NCBI RefSeq assembly: GCF_000006405.1
Contig: NW_003200547.1
Location: 16,449-69,421 of the forward strand
From: Perkinsus marinus ATCC 50983
Lineage: Eukaryota; Perkinsozoa; Perkinsida; Perkinsidae
Length of the DNA stretch: 52,973 nt
Direction: 5' to 3'
The position numbers and the translations under genes were made by a program. Positions 14,638 through 28,000 of this stretch are shown here, piece after piece. Numbering within the stretch: the stretch's first letter is position 1; each line of letters starts with the position of its first letter. The notes under the pieces are model-generated. The model saw nothing but the letters and a program-made list of their open reading frames with translations. It ran no database searches and had not been told where the DNA came from.

Positions 14638-15639
14638 TTCATTAATAGTAAGGTTAGTGTTTCCTACTACTCATGTTGTGTGATAAAAAGGGCTATCGTC
14701 AACCTTCAGCGCTCGTCAACATTCGTTTTCTTCCCTATAAAGACTTCTTCCTCTGCTGTAAACTTTCCCGCGCTCTCACTGTTGCTCCATACGCTTTGCC
14801 CGTAGGCCCTGGAACCTGCATGGAACCTGCCCGTACTGTATACTATTCGTGAGTAACGGCTAGTATATACAGTCCTCGAAATATTCTTCGAATATCGGGT
14901 TTTTCGCTTAGTTCTTCGAGGATAGGTTGAATGGCGATCTGAGACTCGAGGATATGCCTGCTAGCATCCCGTTAGCTATAACCTGGAAATTTGGGCTCTC
15001 AAGTGTGAGCCATTGCTGGAAAACTGTGCCGACAACGGCCGCGAATAATGTCAGACGCGCAGCTTACTTTCATTTATATACATTCGCAGTATTTTGCGAA
15101 TGTATTTTATTGCGTATACGTAGATGAAGTATATTTGCCACTAGGTGTATTCAAGTATATTTTATTGCGGAGTACATCTCTACTAGGGAAGTACTCTGAT
15201 AACAAACTATGCACCATTTTGAAAATGGCATTTTCAATACTCACCCTTATCGGTTCCATGGGACGGTCGGGCAGGTATATCGCACGCGCGCGTGCGGAGT
15301 ACGTGCTCTGTGCGGTTCGAAAGCGATTGAATAATATCATCATTTCACCAGCTACCGGTTTAGCATTGACAAGAGTTACAAAGTTACTGATGACAGTATG
15401 TGACTGTGCATGATCTCTCGTCACTACCTGGGCTGGTGTATCCACACCGTATTGCAAATCAACGTGTTCGCCTCTACAGTGACATATTATAAGTCAGTCA
15501 AACCATCAGTGATAATCTATGTTGAAACGAAAGGTAACACCCGCGCGCTATGGAGGTCCTAAACATGTCTATGAGTCAGATGGAGCTGATGACGATTGGG
15601 TGCCTTGTTCGGCTTGGCCTTGCAACGGCATACACATGT

Positions 15640-15855
15640 GAGCTTCGAATGTCACCAGGGAATCATCCAGGAACCTATGATGTTCTCGAGGAAAACTCAT
15701 TTTGAATCTCCCTCCATGGCTAAGAGCAAATTCCTCAATCCGGTCATTAATCACATTAGAAACACTTCCCTCAGTTTTATCACAATCTGGGAGACGTCGT
15801 CTTTCAAAGCCAAATGGGTCCCTGAATGTTACGTCCTTAACTGAACACTTCCAAT
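15640..15855 (+). repeat. Repeat gamma, copy 1
   Basis: About 210 bp aligned with 19535-19740. Shared phrases include AGGAACCT.T.AT, GAACTCATTTTGAAT / GAACTTATTTTGAAT, CATGGCTA.GA.C.A and GGGAGACGT..TCTTTCAAAGC versus GGGGGACGTTATCTCTCAAAGC. No terminal repeats or coding capacity seen. Confidence 0.7.
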
Positions 15856-15934
15856 GTTGGTTCACTTATCATCGTGAATAGCGACTCGTGCGGCTCGGGT
15901 GGAGGACAGTGCGTGTCGTTTTGACATGCAAGTG

Positions 15935-16118
15935 TGATAAATTTGTTATTTTCCGAGATTGATGAGAATCAATTTGCAATGTAACGATGGATATGAACAT
16001 GTGTTGTGATGATGAGAGTACCCGTTTGGGACTGTGATGATAGCGGTAACTTGTTCACTATCGTTTGTCCTACAAAATAACACACATTTGCATATCAAAT
16101 TGACACGTACTGTAGAAC
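15935..16118 (+). repeat. Repeat beta, copy 1
   Basis: It begins near TTATTTTCCGAGATTGATGA and ends near CAAATTGACACGTACTGTAG. It is about 80-85 percent identical by eye to 22449-22630. The repeat includes a tgtgatgatgagagtacccgtt core. Not coding. Confidence 0.75.
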
Positions 16119-16319
16119 AGTATGTGTGTGAACAGAATAATGTCGGTAATAGGCTCTCAGACCTTCGAGCTGCTGAGTATTGGGGACATCCATCACATTC
16201 CTGTTGAGTAGTTGTTAATTCTATCGTTTATTCATAAGCAACAGATAATTCCTATTAGGCATTCATAGTGCAACCTGAGAGAAAATAACCGCGAAGGCGA
16301 TTGACAAAATCCGCTCTCG

Positions 16320-18997
16320 ATGAGAGACACGTACGGGCTGGTGTTACTCTCGCCCTTTCGCAGTGACACGGCGATGGGCGCTGGAACAAGTATTTCAATC
16401 AAGACTACGACTGCCGACTTGGTGTCGTATCAACACACGAAGATCGTTGTCACATCCGAGAGAAACGTGAGTCCTCAACAACGTTACTAATAGCAACCGC
16501 CAATACTGTGAACTCGATTGGGTCTAAAGATGGGAGCGAAAATCATAAGATGAGAATCTCGCGACTATACGCTCACTCTATTGCTCATGCGCAGGTGTCT
16601 GCGTAGTGTACATTGAATACGCAACAGTTGGTTTCATACGCATTCGTATCGTCTGCAGTTAACACTCCAGTTCACCGACCTCGCGCTTCCTCGAACAACT
16701 ACAGGACACTGCGACAACTACCTGTGTCTCGGGCGTGCTGACTGTGATGAGCCAACTCGAATATGCGGTAGTGTGAAAACGCTATCAGCGGGGGAGTCTC
16801 ATTTTCGCAGGGGACGTTCTACCATTCGATGGAGGACTGGCTGCTTTCGGCAGCTCTCTTGAGCTTGGCTGGCACACAACCTCGAGCCAAATTGGACAAT
16901 GGCAACTTCTAGTGGGAATTTCCTCATCCTGTGGCGACGGCATAAGGTGAACTCTCACTCGTGGACTCAAAAGGTTCTTCTCACCAAGCTTCTTGTTGAC
17001 GTTCCTGCTGAAATTGATCCACGTTAGACATTCGTCTTCAGGCGTAAACAACATATTAGTGCTAGGAGAAACCACGGATTAGATTTCCGCTTTATTTAAG
17101 GTCCAGGTTAGAAGTCGTTCGAGCCGGTGACACGGAACGGACTTTTCAGCTTGCGCTCAGTATCATATTTGACTTGTCATCAGCTCGACAAGTCACTCAC
17201 GAACTCGATAGACATTTTTCGTTGCTACGACCACACTGGTTCAGCCGAAATGCAATGAGCTGCATTATAATTTTATCTACATGTTCTTTAGGTCAACCGA
17301 TGAGAATTGCGATATGGGCATCTTGAACGGTCGTACAGGATGTGCCTACGACTGTACAGTATTGCTTGGTTGGCGCTGTGACCCTGGAGGTTGCGCTAGT
17401 GTTTGTGGCGATGGTGTTCTTGTGGAAGGAGAGGAATGTGATCTAGGTAAGCTCACAATACTACAATTGTTGGAATGCCATTCACATACAGTGCTGGAGG
17501 AATATATGAGCTAATTATAGGAGTATACTTACGAATTCGGGTAGAAATGTACAACAACCAGCAGTAATCTCTCAAAATTCCCTCAAAATTTCCATATTGT
17601 CACTAACACAAGTAGTTGACCATGCGCATCTTTCCTCTTCACACTGGCCATAGGTGTTTCTAATGGGGACCCCACAAGCGGTTGTGAATACGATTGCACA
17701 GCGTCCCGAGAGTACGCGTGCTCTTCGGACAACAACACGTGTGAACCACTATGTGGTAACGGAGTTGTTGACGATGAAAATGATGAGGAATGCGATGATG
17801 GGGACAATACTGATGGAGACGGTTGCGACAGTCGGTGCATGATAGAAGCCTGGTATGCTTGCTCGCAGCCCGATGGCGTACGGGGCGTCTCGGTGTGTCA
17901 CTATCAACCAGTAAAAGTGAGATGTGAACCTGACTACTGTTACGGCGACTGGACTATCGTTTTAAATTCGTGGCGCGCGGTCGTACGGGCAGAAAAATTC
18001 ATCCGATATACGACTACATTTATAGTGGCTCTAGCTGAGACGGTGAAGGAAGCAATAGTAACTTGGAGTGAACCGCGCGCGACGACATGCATGTATTTGA
18101 ACACATCTCGCGAACGGTTTTGTCCGGGCGATGATCCTCGGGTTATTCACTCCAGCGTTTTACTGCGAATCGATAGAGACATGATTGACGAAGTAACTAC
18201 TGGTTGGGGATTTGAAATCGCCTTGAGAGAATGTGGCGATGGGAGAAGACATTTTGGAGAGGCTTGCGATGATGGAAATTTAATAGGCGAAGACGGGTGC
18301 TCGACATTCTGCCAAGTGGAAAAAGACTATGCATGTGAGCTGGAGAAATATATGTTTGTTTGCTTCAGCTGAGTTGAGAAGTTTTCACGTGAATTATAGC
18401 AGTTTGTACTACAAACACTGTTTGTAGTACAAACTGTACTCACTGCATAACTGTTACCTGCATCACTGCTCACTGTACATCTGCAAACTGTACTTTGTAG
18501 TACTCACTGTTTGCCAGACTGTTTGACAAATTGTCAAACAGTCTAGTACTTCATTAGAGTTCGCCTACTAGTGGAGTCCCATACAAAGTTTGTAGGCGAA
18601 CTAGTATGGGACCACCATAATGGGAGTGCTCAGGAAAAAGAAGGAATTTTGACGAAATTCCTCGCAGTTTTCACATTGTCATCAACACACGTAGTTTACT
18701 AAGTGCATATTTTCTAATACTGCTAAATATGAGCATAAGTATCCGAGGTCTCGGAAGGATCCTTGGAGTGTGTTTCTGATGTTGATATGGATACTTCATA
18801 CCGCCAATATTGCAACGTCGAGTAGCTTTTGTTGTTGTTGTTGCTATTGTTGTTCCTATCACTATTGGAGTTTCACTCGCTTTACGTGAGGTAGCGTAAA
18901 ACTCGGTGAAAAACGCGATATTCGCACTATGCAGTAGTCATGAAATATGTTTTGCACTAGTGTTTTTCGTATCACGGGCGAAACTCCATTTTTCTTT

Positions 18998-19034
<37 letters not shown>

Positions 19035-22000
19035 CGTGGTTGACAATGTGCCTATCATCCCACACTATAGGTCATGGTGGAGACTATTATAACGGTGATG
19101 TATGTGTAAAACAGCGTGACGATGCAGTTGCAATTGGATGCAAGAGAATACAGTGGGTTAGCGAGCTCGGGAAGACAATGTTGAAAACCTCTGAGTCAGA
19201 CTAACGTCATCGTCTTCTTCGCCCGGTCCCGAGCAGTGCTCAGGATTGCTCACCGTGAGTGATCATAGCATGACAACTATGAAGAGGTAGATCTACGCTG
19301 CTGTGATGGTGTCATGAGCTCGTTTTCCTCAGCTGAGCTCAGCAGGAGTTCTCTCACTGATTATAGACGTTTACACATGACTCGGAGTTGAAGTGTATAG
19401 AAACAAGCACTATTTTACTCGAAATTTCCTCATTGTCACCAACATATGTCGTTGACCATGTGCAGATTTTTGCCATACAAAACTGATGCGGGCAGCGGAC
19501 TTCGCTCTCTCGTCGTCGCCGTCCTTTTCTGAGTGATTCCGCCCAGGGAGTCACCCAGGAACCTTTATTATTCCCGGGGGAACTTATTTTGAATTTTCTA
19601 CATGGCTAGGAACGCATTTTCCAATCACTTCATCATGTAAATATCATCGCATTAGGAACATTCTCATCAAACCCTGGGGGACGTTATCTCTCAAAGCTAG
19701 ATTGGTCGCTGGTCCTGCCCTTAGTTGAGGATGTTGCTAGCCGACACTCGGAGACGAGTTTTATCATTTTTTCAGAATCGTGTTGGATTTCGAGCTACTT
19801 GATGACAACGCGGTAGCAGTGGTGGATTTGCATCATATTCGTCCCGCAGTGATGGTAAGCAAATAAAGTTTTCGTTTTCTAAAAATCGTTAATTTTCTCT
19901 AATTGAATTGATCAGATACATTAAAAAATTTGCCAGGGAAAATTCCATTGATATTGCCATCAGATGCGCCTGCTGGGTTTTTTACTGAAATTTTTGAGTT
20001 GATATTTTTCTCTCCTCTGTAGGTTTTCGATCGTTTGACGCATCCCGAGCACCTAGCGCTCAATGTGTCTATGAATCCTCAGCCCGTTGAGGCTCAGGCA
20101 CTCGTTAGAACCCAAATGGTGAGTTCGTTAACGGCGGGGATTGAAAAAATGAAGTTTTACCGCGATATCAAATTCACGCCCCGAGAGTTGAACCACGGTC
20201 ACGCTTCTAGGGTGCATTAGGGAGTGAGGAGTGACTTTCTTCAGCGTGCGTCCTCCCCATAGGAAACATTAGTGAAAAACATATATCACATTTAACTTTG
20301 CGAAAAACGCATGTAAGCAGCGAGTAACGCGCAAAAGACTTGGTGTGTTTCACGTAGTACGGAGTGATTTGCCCGCTGTAATTCGCGAAGTATTTTCAAT
20401 TCACTTCATATCGCGTTTTTCACATGGAGTATTACGCCACTTCGCGTAAAAATGGTGAAACTTCAATATCTCCTTGGTCCTTCCGGTAGCTGCATTAGAA
20501 TAGATCCATCGGGCATTGACATCGATCGCCAATTCAACTAGTCTATCGGGGCCTTTCTCAATCAACATGAGCATCACCGAAGTGGGTACAGCTTTTGCGC
20601 TAGAGGACGGGGTGAATCAACTCCACGTATGGAGGGTCGGAAGGGTCAAGATTGCCCCTACAATGAGGTGATTTGTTGTGTATGCGTGCAACTCACTTGG
20701 AAGGTTGTAGGTTGTTCTTATATACAGCAATATGTGGTGATGGTCTTCGGACGGAGCCCTTCGAGATGTGCGATGACGCTAATGAGTTGTCGGCGGACGG
20801 CTGTGACTATCCCACATGCGAGTATGGCGGTGATCAGTGTTGTGAGAATATATGTTCGCTTGCCTCAACTGAGCTCAGGAGTTTCCTCATTAATTCATTT
20901 ACGTATTCTTAGTGAAAATGTATAGAGACCAATAAGAATATCACAACATTTTCTCGGAATTTTAGAATTGTCATCTTCACATGTAGTTGACCATGTGCAT
21001 ACCTTACCTTTACTGGTTCAGCTCAGCTTGTCTGCGATTCGCACTTTTCAGGCCGTCGGCCGTAACCTCTTCGGGTACAAGGTTCGGTTATGTTTGTAAT
21101 GGTGGAACGAAGACTAGTCGCGACTACTGCACTGTGAGGTAGCATGCAAGTTGCTGTAGGGTAGTGGTGGAAAGCGTCATTTTCATACACACACATTTTA
21201 CACGCATTTTCATACGCATTTTCATAGATCATCTGCAATATCAAAGGTCTTTATACCTTATATCGAATATCATTTTCTCAGTTACATAGCCGTCGCTTGT
21301 TATGGTCTCTGCAGAGGGTACAACCTGGTGAGCGACTCTGGAAGTCTCGTGGTCCTCCGGCAACAGTCAGGAAAGCTCACAGTGAGGATTCTCGATCTGC
21401 TACGGGCTCGCACGAGACAATAAATAGTATCTTGTTGAGTCATCACGACAATGCTAATAGTCGCATTTTCCCACCGACACCCGTTATGGGTGACTCCGCG
21501 CAAGGACATGCGTGCTGTCCCCAATGAACAGGGCGTCACGTCAACGATGTTCATGGTCTTCCTTCGAACGTATCTATTACTCGGAATTGCATTTTTCATG
21601 AGTTTTTCTTCAGATTCGAGTTGATGCTCAAAGTGTTGCTCGTGTGTACTACTCGAATACGGCATCGGATGAACCCGACTGCGAATTGTTCGCAAGAATA
21701 TCGGGCCTCTACCCTAGTGAGCACTCAAACATTTGAAATATTCCCATTACATTTGGAATCATATATTAATTCTATAAGGGGGTTAAGCATAATATTGGGG
21801 TTTCATTGGTGATATGAAAAACACTAGTGGAAGCCATATTTCACATTTCACCCCGTGAAAAACGCATGTAAGCAGTGAATAACGCGTATGACACGTGAAT
21901 TGTGTTACGTGAAATGGGGTAATTTGTCCGGTGTGATTCGCGAAGCATTTTCAATTTATTTCATATCGCGCTTTTCACATGGAGTATCACGCTACGTAAA

Positions 22001-25000
22001 ACGGGTGAAACTCCACTGGACGTATATTTTCCGAGCTCAGTTACTCTACCCTGTAGAGCGAATAAGTCCTTCCAGCATTCGTTGCCTGTTTTTCTTCCGG
22101 AAGGAGATCATCTATTACACCTGAACCCGACGATATCTGGTGATACATACAGGTTGGTCATTCGATGTAACCATTGTTGGTCCGGGTGTGGTATCAGAGT
22201 TGAGGTCAGTGTTGCTCGCTGTGGTGACGGAGTTGTGGAAGGATACGAGGAGGAATGCGACGTTGGAAGATCCTACTCGTCGGTGAGTTGTAGCTCACTC
22301 GGAAAACCCCTTACACGCTTAGATGGTTGGAAACCAGTTTTCGCTTTCTTGAGCCGTCGGATACTCAAACGCTGTCAAATGTTCCTGACTCTTAACAGTG
22401 TCATTCAGCATGCTCTCAGTACGTGTCAGTTCGGTATGCAAATGTGTGTTATTTTCCGAGATTGATGAGAATCGATTTGCAATGTAACGATGGTTATGAA
22501 CATGGCTATGCTGTGATGATGAGAGTACCCGTTCTGGACTGTAATAGCGACTTACTTTTTCACTATCATTTGCCCACCAAAACAATGCATATTCTCCACA
22601 TTTGCATAACAAATTGACACGTATTGTACTTTCTCATTGCTGTGCTGGGGCTAGTCATATTCAAGTTATAGTAGTGTCCACTTTCATCTGATCAGTTCTC
22701 ACTAATGCTCCTGATAGTCGCCAGTTCGAGGCGCGCTAGATTGTGGGACAGGCAGTAGCTGATATTTTAGCTATGATCATACTTCGGAAACGCTCATTGA
22801 CATGCAGTGATCATGGTTGCCTCAGGCATGTCTGAGTGCCCAATGCCTGGCAGCACCGGGGTTCATGTGCATAACTAAGCAGTGCACCCGTGGGCCTTCC
22901 AGATCGATGAGCATCGGCTGTCGTGGTTACCATTGCGCGCGACAGACTCATGCTGAAGTGGTTGATGGAGGCGTAGTGCAGCTTGGCAGTGGGTGAGTAC
23001 TCGACGTGTGAAGTCGTGCTGGTCTAACCGTTATACAAATCGTCTATTTTAAAATGGAGTCCGGAAATTTCTACGCGCCCGGAACTTAGCAGAGGATGAT
23101 GAAACGAGTGTGAAATGCTATGAATCAATTTTTACTATAATTTTATGCCTCTCGAAGGTCATTGATTTGCATAACTCTTTGGTTTGCACTGTAGGAGTGA
23201 ATATGCGAATCTAATGAGCATCTTGCGTATTTCTACTGAGGATATCAACTACGTGGTGATAGTAGATGACTGCAGAGTGGGAGAAGTATCATTCACCAGA
23301 GTGTATGGACAATATGAAGAAGATCTGTGTTTACCACAGGAACAAGTGGGTCCGATGATTGTGCGCACATACCCGCAATGTCAATCGATTTCACTCACTC
23401 GGTTTTGAATACAGTGGTCGCTCGCTTGAACATTCCACTGACGCACTGGATGGTCACTGTTGACCGATGCATCAGAGAAGCCAACGAGATTGTGGTCTCG
23501 AGAGGAAATCTGTGGTTAGTCAGTTCCCTCGTTGTTCTCGGTGGCTTCTCCTGAATATGACTTCAACGGTTTACCGCCATTCGTATACTCGAAGTGATAC
23601 TAGGTGATTGTCAAACGGGACTTTACCATGATGTGGTAATGAGTATGAGCTCATAGAGTTCACATCCATTGCTTGTTGGAAGCCTCTAATGCACAACATC
23701 CTGTCTACCATTGGCACTTTGTCATTCCCAGGCACTAGTGCAATGGAATCAGAGGGCACTGCTCCGTGTTCTTCCTATCACACCAAGGAGCATGCTGCGT
23801 ATTCTCATTGTAAGTCTCATGACAGTAGTTCACCTCGAAAGGAGACAACCTTTTCGCCAGGCCCCGCAAATTTGCGGCGATGGTATACACGTTGTCGGTG
23901 AAGAGTGCGATGGGGCTGTCGGATGCTCGATTGGCGGCTGCGAAGTCCTGCCTCGTTATGCATGTGTCGGGATAGAACTCGATGACAATCGCTACTCTCG
24001 GCGTAGTCGATGCATGGCAATTAATATGGAAGGTCAGTTGGGCTCATTATTCGTGCTTGCAATGGCTCACTCAGTGACTCTATTAGTGACTGTATTGAGT
24101 GGCTGTATTAGTTACTGTATTAGTGACTGTATTGGTTACTGTATTAGCGACTGTATTAGTTACTGTATTAGTTACTGTATTAGTGACTTTATTAGTTACT
24201 GTATTAGGGACTGTATTATTGACTGTATTGGTGACTGTATTATTGACTGTATTGGTGACTGTATTAGTGACTGTATTAGTGACTTTATTAGTTACTGTAT
24301 TAGTTACTGTATTAGTGACTTTATTAGTTACTGTATTAGGGACTGTATTATTGACTGTATTGGTGACTGTATTATTGACTGTATTGGTGACTGTATTAGT
24401 GACTGTATTAGTGACTTTATTAGTTACTGTATTAGGGACTGTATTATTGACTGTATTGGTGACTGTATTATCAGTGACTTTGTTAGTGATTGTATTATTG
24501 ACTGTATTGATGACTGTATTCCTCTTCCAGGTTCTATCTACTGCGACTATCGCTCCTGCAGTTCTCTTTCGCTTGAGGGAGGACCATTGCCAGGCTCTTT
24601 ACTTCTCAGCCGCATAGGGCCAATAGATCCCCAAGAGCGAGCTCGTGTCCACATCAGACTGGCTGAGGGCGCTACAGCTGTTGTTGGGTGGCTACAGCCG
24701 GTTACTGGAGTCGGTCCTCTCTGTGCTGGGAGTGGCCATTTAGATGCTTTAGGGAAGACGCTGGTAAGGATTTGCTCGACTGAAGTCTGTGAGTGACGGC
24801 GACATTGATATATGTACTGTGAAAATGCTACCTGTGGGATTCGATCTAGAGCCTTCCTCCGGAGTTGTTGTTTCTACTCCAGTCAGGATGTGGACCTGAT
24901 GATCCACGGCGCCTAACCGAATCGAACCTAGGCTTCTTGCATGAGCAATATATGTGGCGAGTTATAGATAGGCGAAATCCCACAATTGAATGGACCACAG

Positions 25001-28000
25001 CGAAGTAGCACATCGGGACGGTCACATGTAGCAAGCACGGTGTTCGCAGGTCTGAAATGTCGTTAGCAAGATCTAACGTGTCGTGGTCTATGCTGCTCAT
25101 AGGCATGAAATGTGGTGATGGAGTGCTGTTAGGTTGGCGAGAACAATGTGATGATAGCATCCTGAACGATAATGATGATGCAGGGTGAGATACCAGTAGC
25201 ATCATGCTACTCTCACATGAGCCTCAATATCAACCTAGTTTCGAGGTTCCGAACAATCTCATCAACCTCATTCTTTCGCGCTGAGCGTTCGTGGAGTAAC
25301 TGGCTTAGTTATCTAATAGTCCGATAATGAAAGTTGCAGTTTCCCTTCTACTCGATTCGCAAACTGTGGATAGTTCGAAATTCGTGGTCTGTGAATTCTG
25401 ATAGAAGTTGAATTCGAGAGTCACAGTGCGAATGTGGTCACAGTGTACTTCGCATGTTTCATGATTCTCGTTATTGGTATGCCAACCCAGTGCGTAGAAC
25501 AGTAGTGTTCGACTAAAGGTGAAAATGACGGAAGCAATGACGCGCAATCTGCGCGTCGGCGTCGAGGCGCCGCGGCGGCGCAGAAGTCGCGATCTTCATA
25601 ATAGAGAGTGTAAAAGTCGTTACACAAGAACCAGGGCAAGGAGCCCCTACTTGGCTGAACATCGCGTATGTCAATTCTGAAGGCGTGAACCTTGTTCGTT
25701 GACATGTTCATTATTTTGATTTCTGACAATCTCACGTGGAAGGAGTTGCGAAGCGGTTACTGCCTTCAGATGTGATCGCGAATGTGATCTTAAACCCAAC
25801 AGAGCGTTCACTGCTCCTCAACAGAAGTTATCATTTGACGGGCTCACAATCACCTGTAGTGGTTGGCACTGCTGGAGATTTGAAGTGCTTGATGAAGGAG
25901 CGCATAAAGTCGTTCTGAAACGACAATCATTCAATGCGATCAACGAAGAAGCTCTGATCGGGTGAGTTGTGATTGCCTCGGACGATCCAATGCCGGATCA
26001 CATGCGTTTCCACGAGGCTCGACTTCTCCAAGCGAGCAGCCATCCTACGGCCATTATCGCCAGAACGGAGTTTTTGCATTGCGGATGGAGTCAGCATGCA
26101 ATGGACTTGGAACTCCTCAAAATCTCCAAGAGAACTCTGTGGAGGTGACCGTAGCTAGTTAGACTTTGATGAATCGCTAACTATCAGATAGTGTAATTGG
26201 CACTGGACTCGTACTCGGTCCGGGCTCTCATCTCCTGAGATGGCGGACGGGATCAACTGTAGTTCCAGCACAGTTTGGTAGGCTCCTTATAGGATTCTTG
26301 TGCAAACGAGAAACCACTGTACGAACTCCTGAAATTTTCATCAGCCAAAATGTGTCGGTTTTCCACCAAACTACATACTGATTAGTGCACACGTGACGGG
26401 AAGCAAAGCTAGAAGCATGAGCTCGCTCAGGAGATGTGTGCAAATCGTTAGTATAATAGCGTATAGTTGATGCTCTGATGCTTGAAGAACTTCATCACCA
26501 GCGCAGTAACTCTCAGGAATAGTGATTAGCCCGATGTATTGCGGTGATGGCATCCGGGTTGGGTCAGAGGATTGTGATGATGGAAATACTATACCTGGGG
26601 ACGGCTGCAGTGAGTCTTGTGAGGTCGAACATGGTTGGATATGCCGAGGTCGAGCTAGGGATAAATGGTGAGAGGAGATATGCTCGAACGCAAGCGTTAG
26701 CGAATCACTCAGGGATTACTGCACTCGACTTGGCATATCAGACGTTGCCATAACCTGCACAGGTCCGGGATGTAACCGCCTTGCCATGAATGATTCATTG
26801 AGAGATACTAGCACCTTGAGGTAATTTCTCTGTCCACAGTCACGGTGGATACATGAGCGCAGCTAAAGCACTATGCATATGATACTATAACTTTCGAGCT
26901 CCTTCTGATAGCAGTGATATAGATATATAGAACCAGCAATCGAAATATGCTCTAGTACGACGCTGAGTTGAAAAGACATTACCAGCACAACAGCTGTCTT
27001 CACAACATAGGCTTGGATTGAGCGTAAAGGTCGATATATGCTCGGAATTACTTTTTGTAATGCTCTGTTGTGTATCTATTTCAGTGGTGCCTTGATAATA
27101 CTAACAAAGCGAGTAGTCGAGCATCAAGATGTCGACTTGAACGGAATGGTGGTCGTAAGAGCTCGGCCTGATGGAGAAGTGTGGATTGAACCAGGGAGCA
27201 AGCTCCTACGGGCTGACGATAAAGTAACTGGCTATGCCCGTTCAACGTGGCGGCAGTAGTCCCTCTAAGGTTCGGCTGGACCTCGCTGATATCACGTCGT
27301 TGGAGATATTCTCCGCCACGCAGAGCTGTCGATGCCCGGGCATTGGCCGCGGCGTGCCTGTCGGAGAGGCTTGCCTCTATCCGCCGTGTCTTGACGAGCA
27401 GTTCTCGAGAGGAATGCTAATCTGCAATCAAGGAGCTCGTTTGGTTGGCGTCATGCCAGGATGTGTTCGGCGAGCGGTAGCCGTGGTTGCTTATGAAGTC
27501 AACTAGATGAGCATCCGCATTCAATTTCTCGCATAAAAATGTTGGAAATGTTTCACCAGCAACCGATAAAATAAAATTGGATTGCATTTTTTGTCTTGGC
27601 TCGTCCTCACCAAAGATTAGTATGGCACTAGTCCTCACATCAGGAGCCTATATATACTAATGGTACCTCATGAAGATTCGTGGTGGGCTTCCTTCCCGGA
27701 AGACAATTGAATTGTTACTAGAAATCAGTTCTCAATAGACCGATGCTTACATCCTCGATAGCAACATATCGTACAGCTCTATCTTGAGTCTTTCTGCGTG
27801 AACCCTTTCTCGTCTCGCCACTGAGATGGCCATGGATTGTCGATGAATCATCGTTGCATCCTCATTCCTTCTTTTAGGATCTCTCCTTTGCAAAGTCAGT
27901 AGGCGCAGCCCTTCTAACAGTAGAATGGATCGTGGCATCAGACGCCGTGTTAAGCCTCTTGGACGATGCCCTCGACACAGGTCGGCTACAGGAGCTTCTC

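Larger units (their letters stand above)
14638..16319. other. Intergenic region between the two giant genes
   Basis: No convincing gene is visible; open frames are short and unsupported. It holds one copy of repeat gamma, one of repeat beta, and a small hairpin near 15070-15100 with arms ACATTCGCA/TGCGAATGT. The promoter of the downstream gene should lie here, but I see no diagnostic motif. Confidence 0.6.

Noticed and set aside
16600-16640. Exon starting at gcgcag|GTGTCTGCG
   Set aside because: It hits a stop at once in the required phase; using the acceptor at 16658 gives a phase-0 continuation ([11 protein letters not shown]).
18998-19034. TTG tract as a coding Leu or Cys repeat
   Set aside because: It lies between an intronic MITE and an acceptor site and is not in the host frame.
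24099-24617. Second long frame (TVLVTVLV type) through the minisatellite
   Set aside because: It is simply another reading of the 12-bp repeat, which is free of stops in two frames; it is not joined to flanking coding frames.
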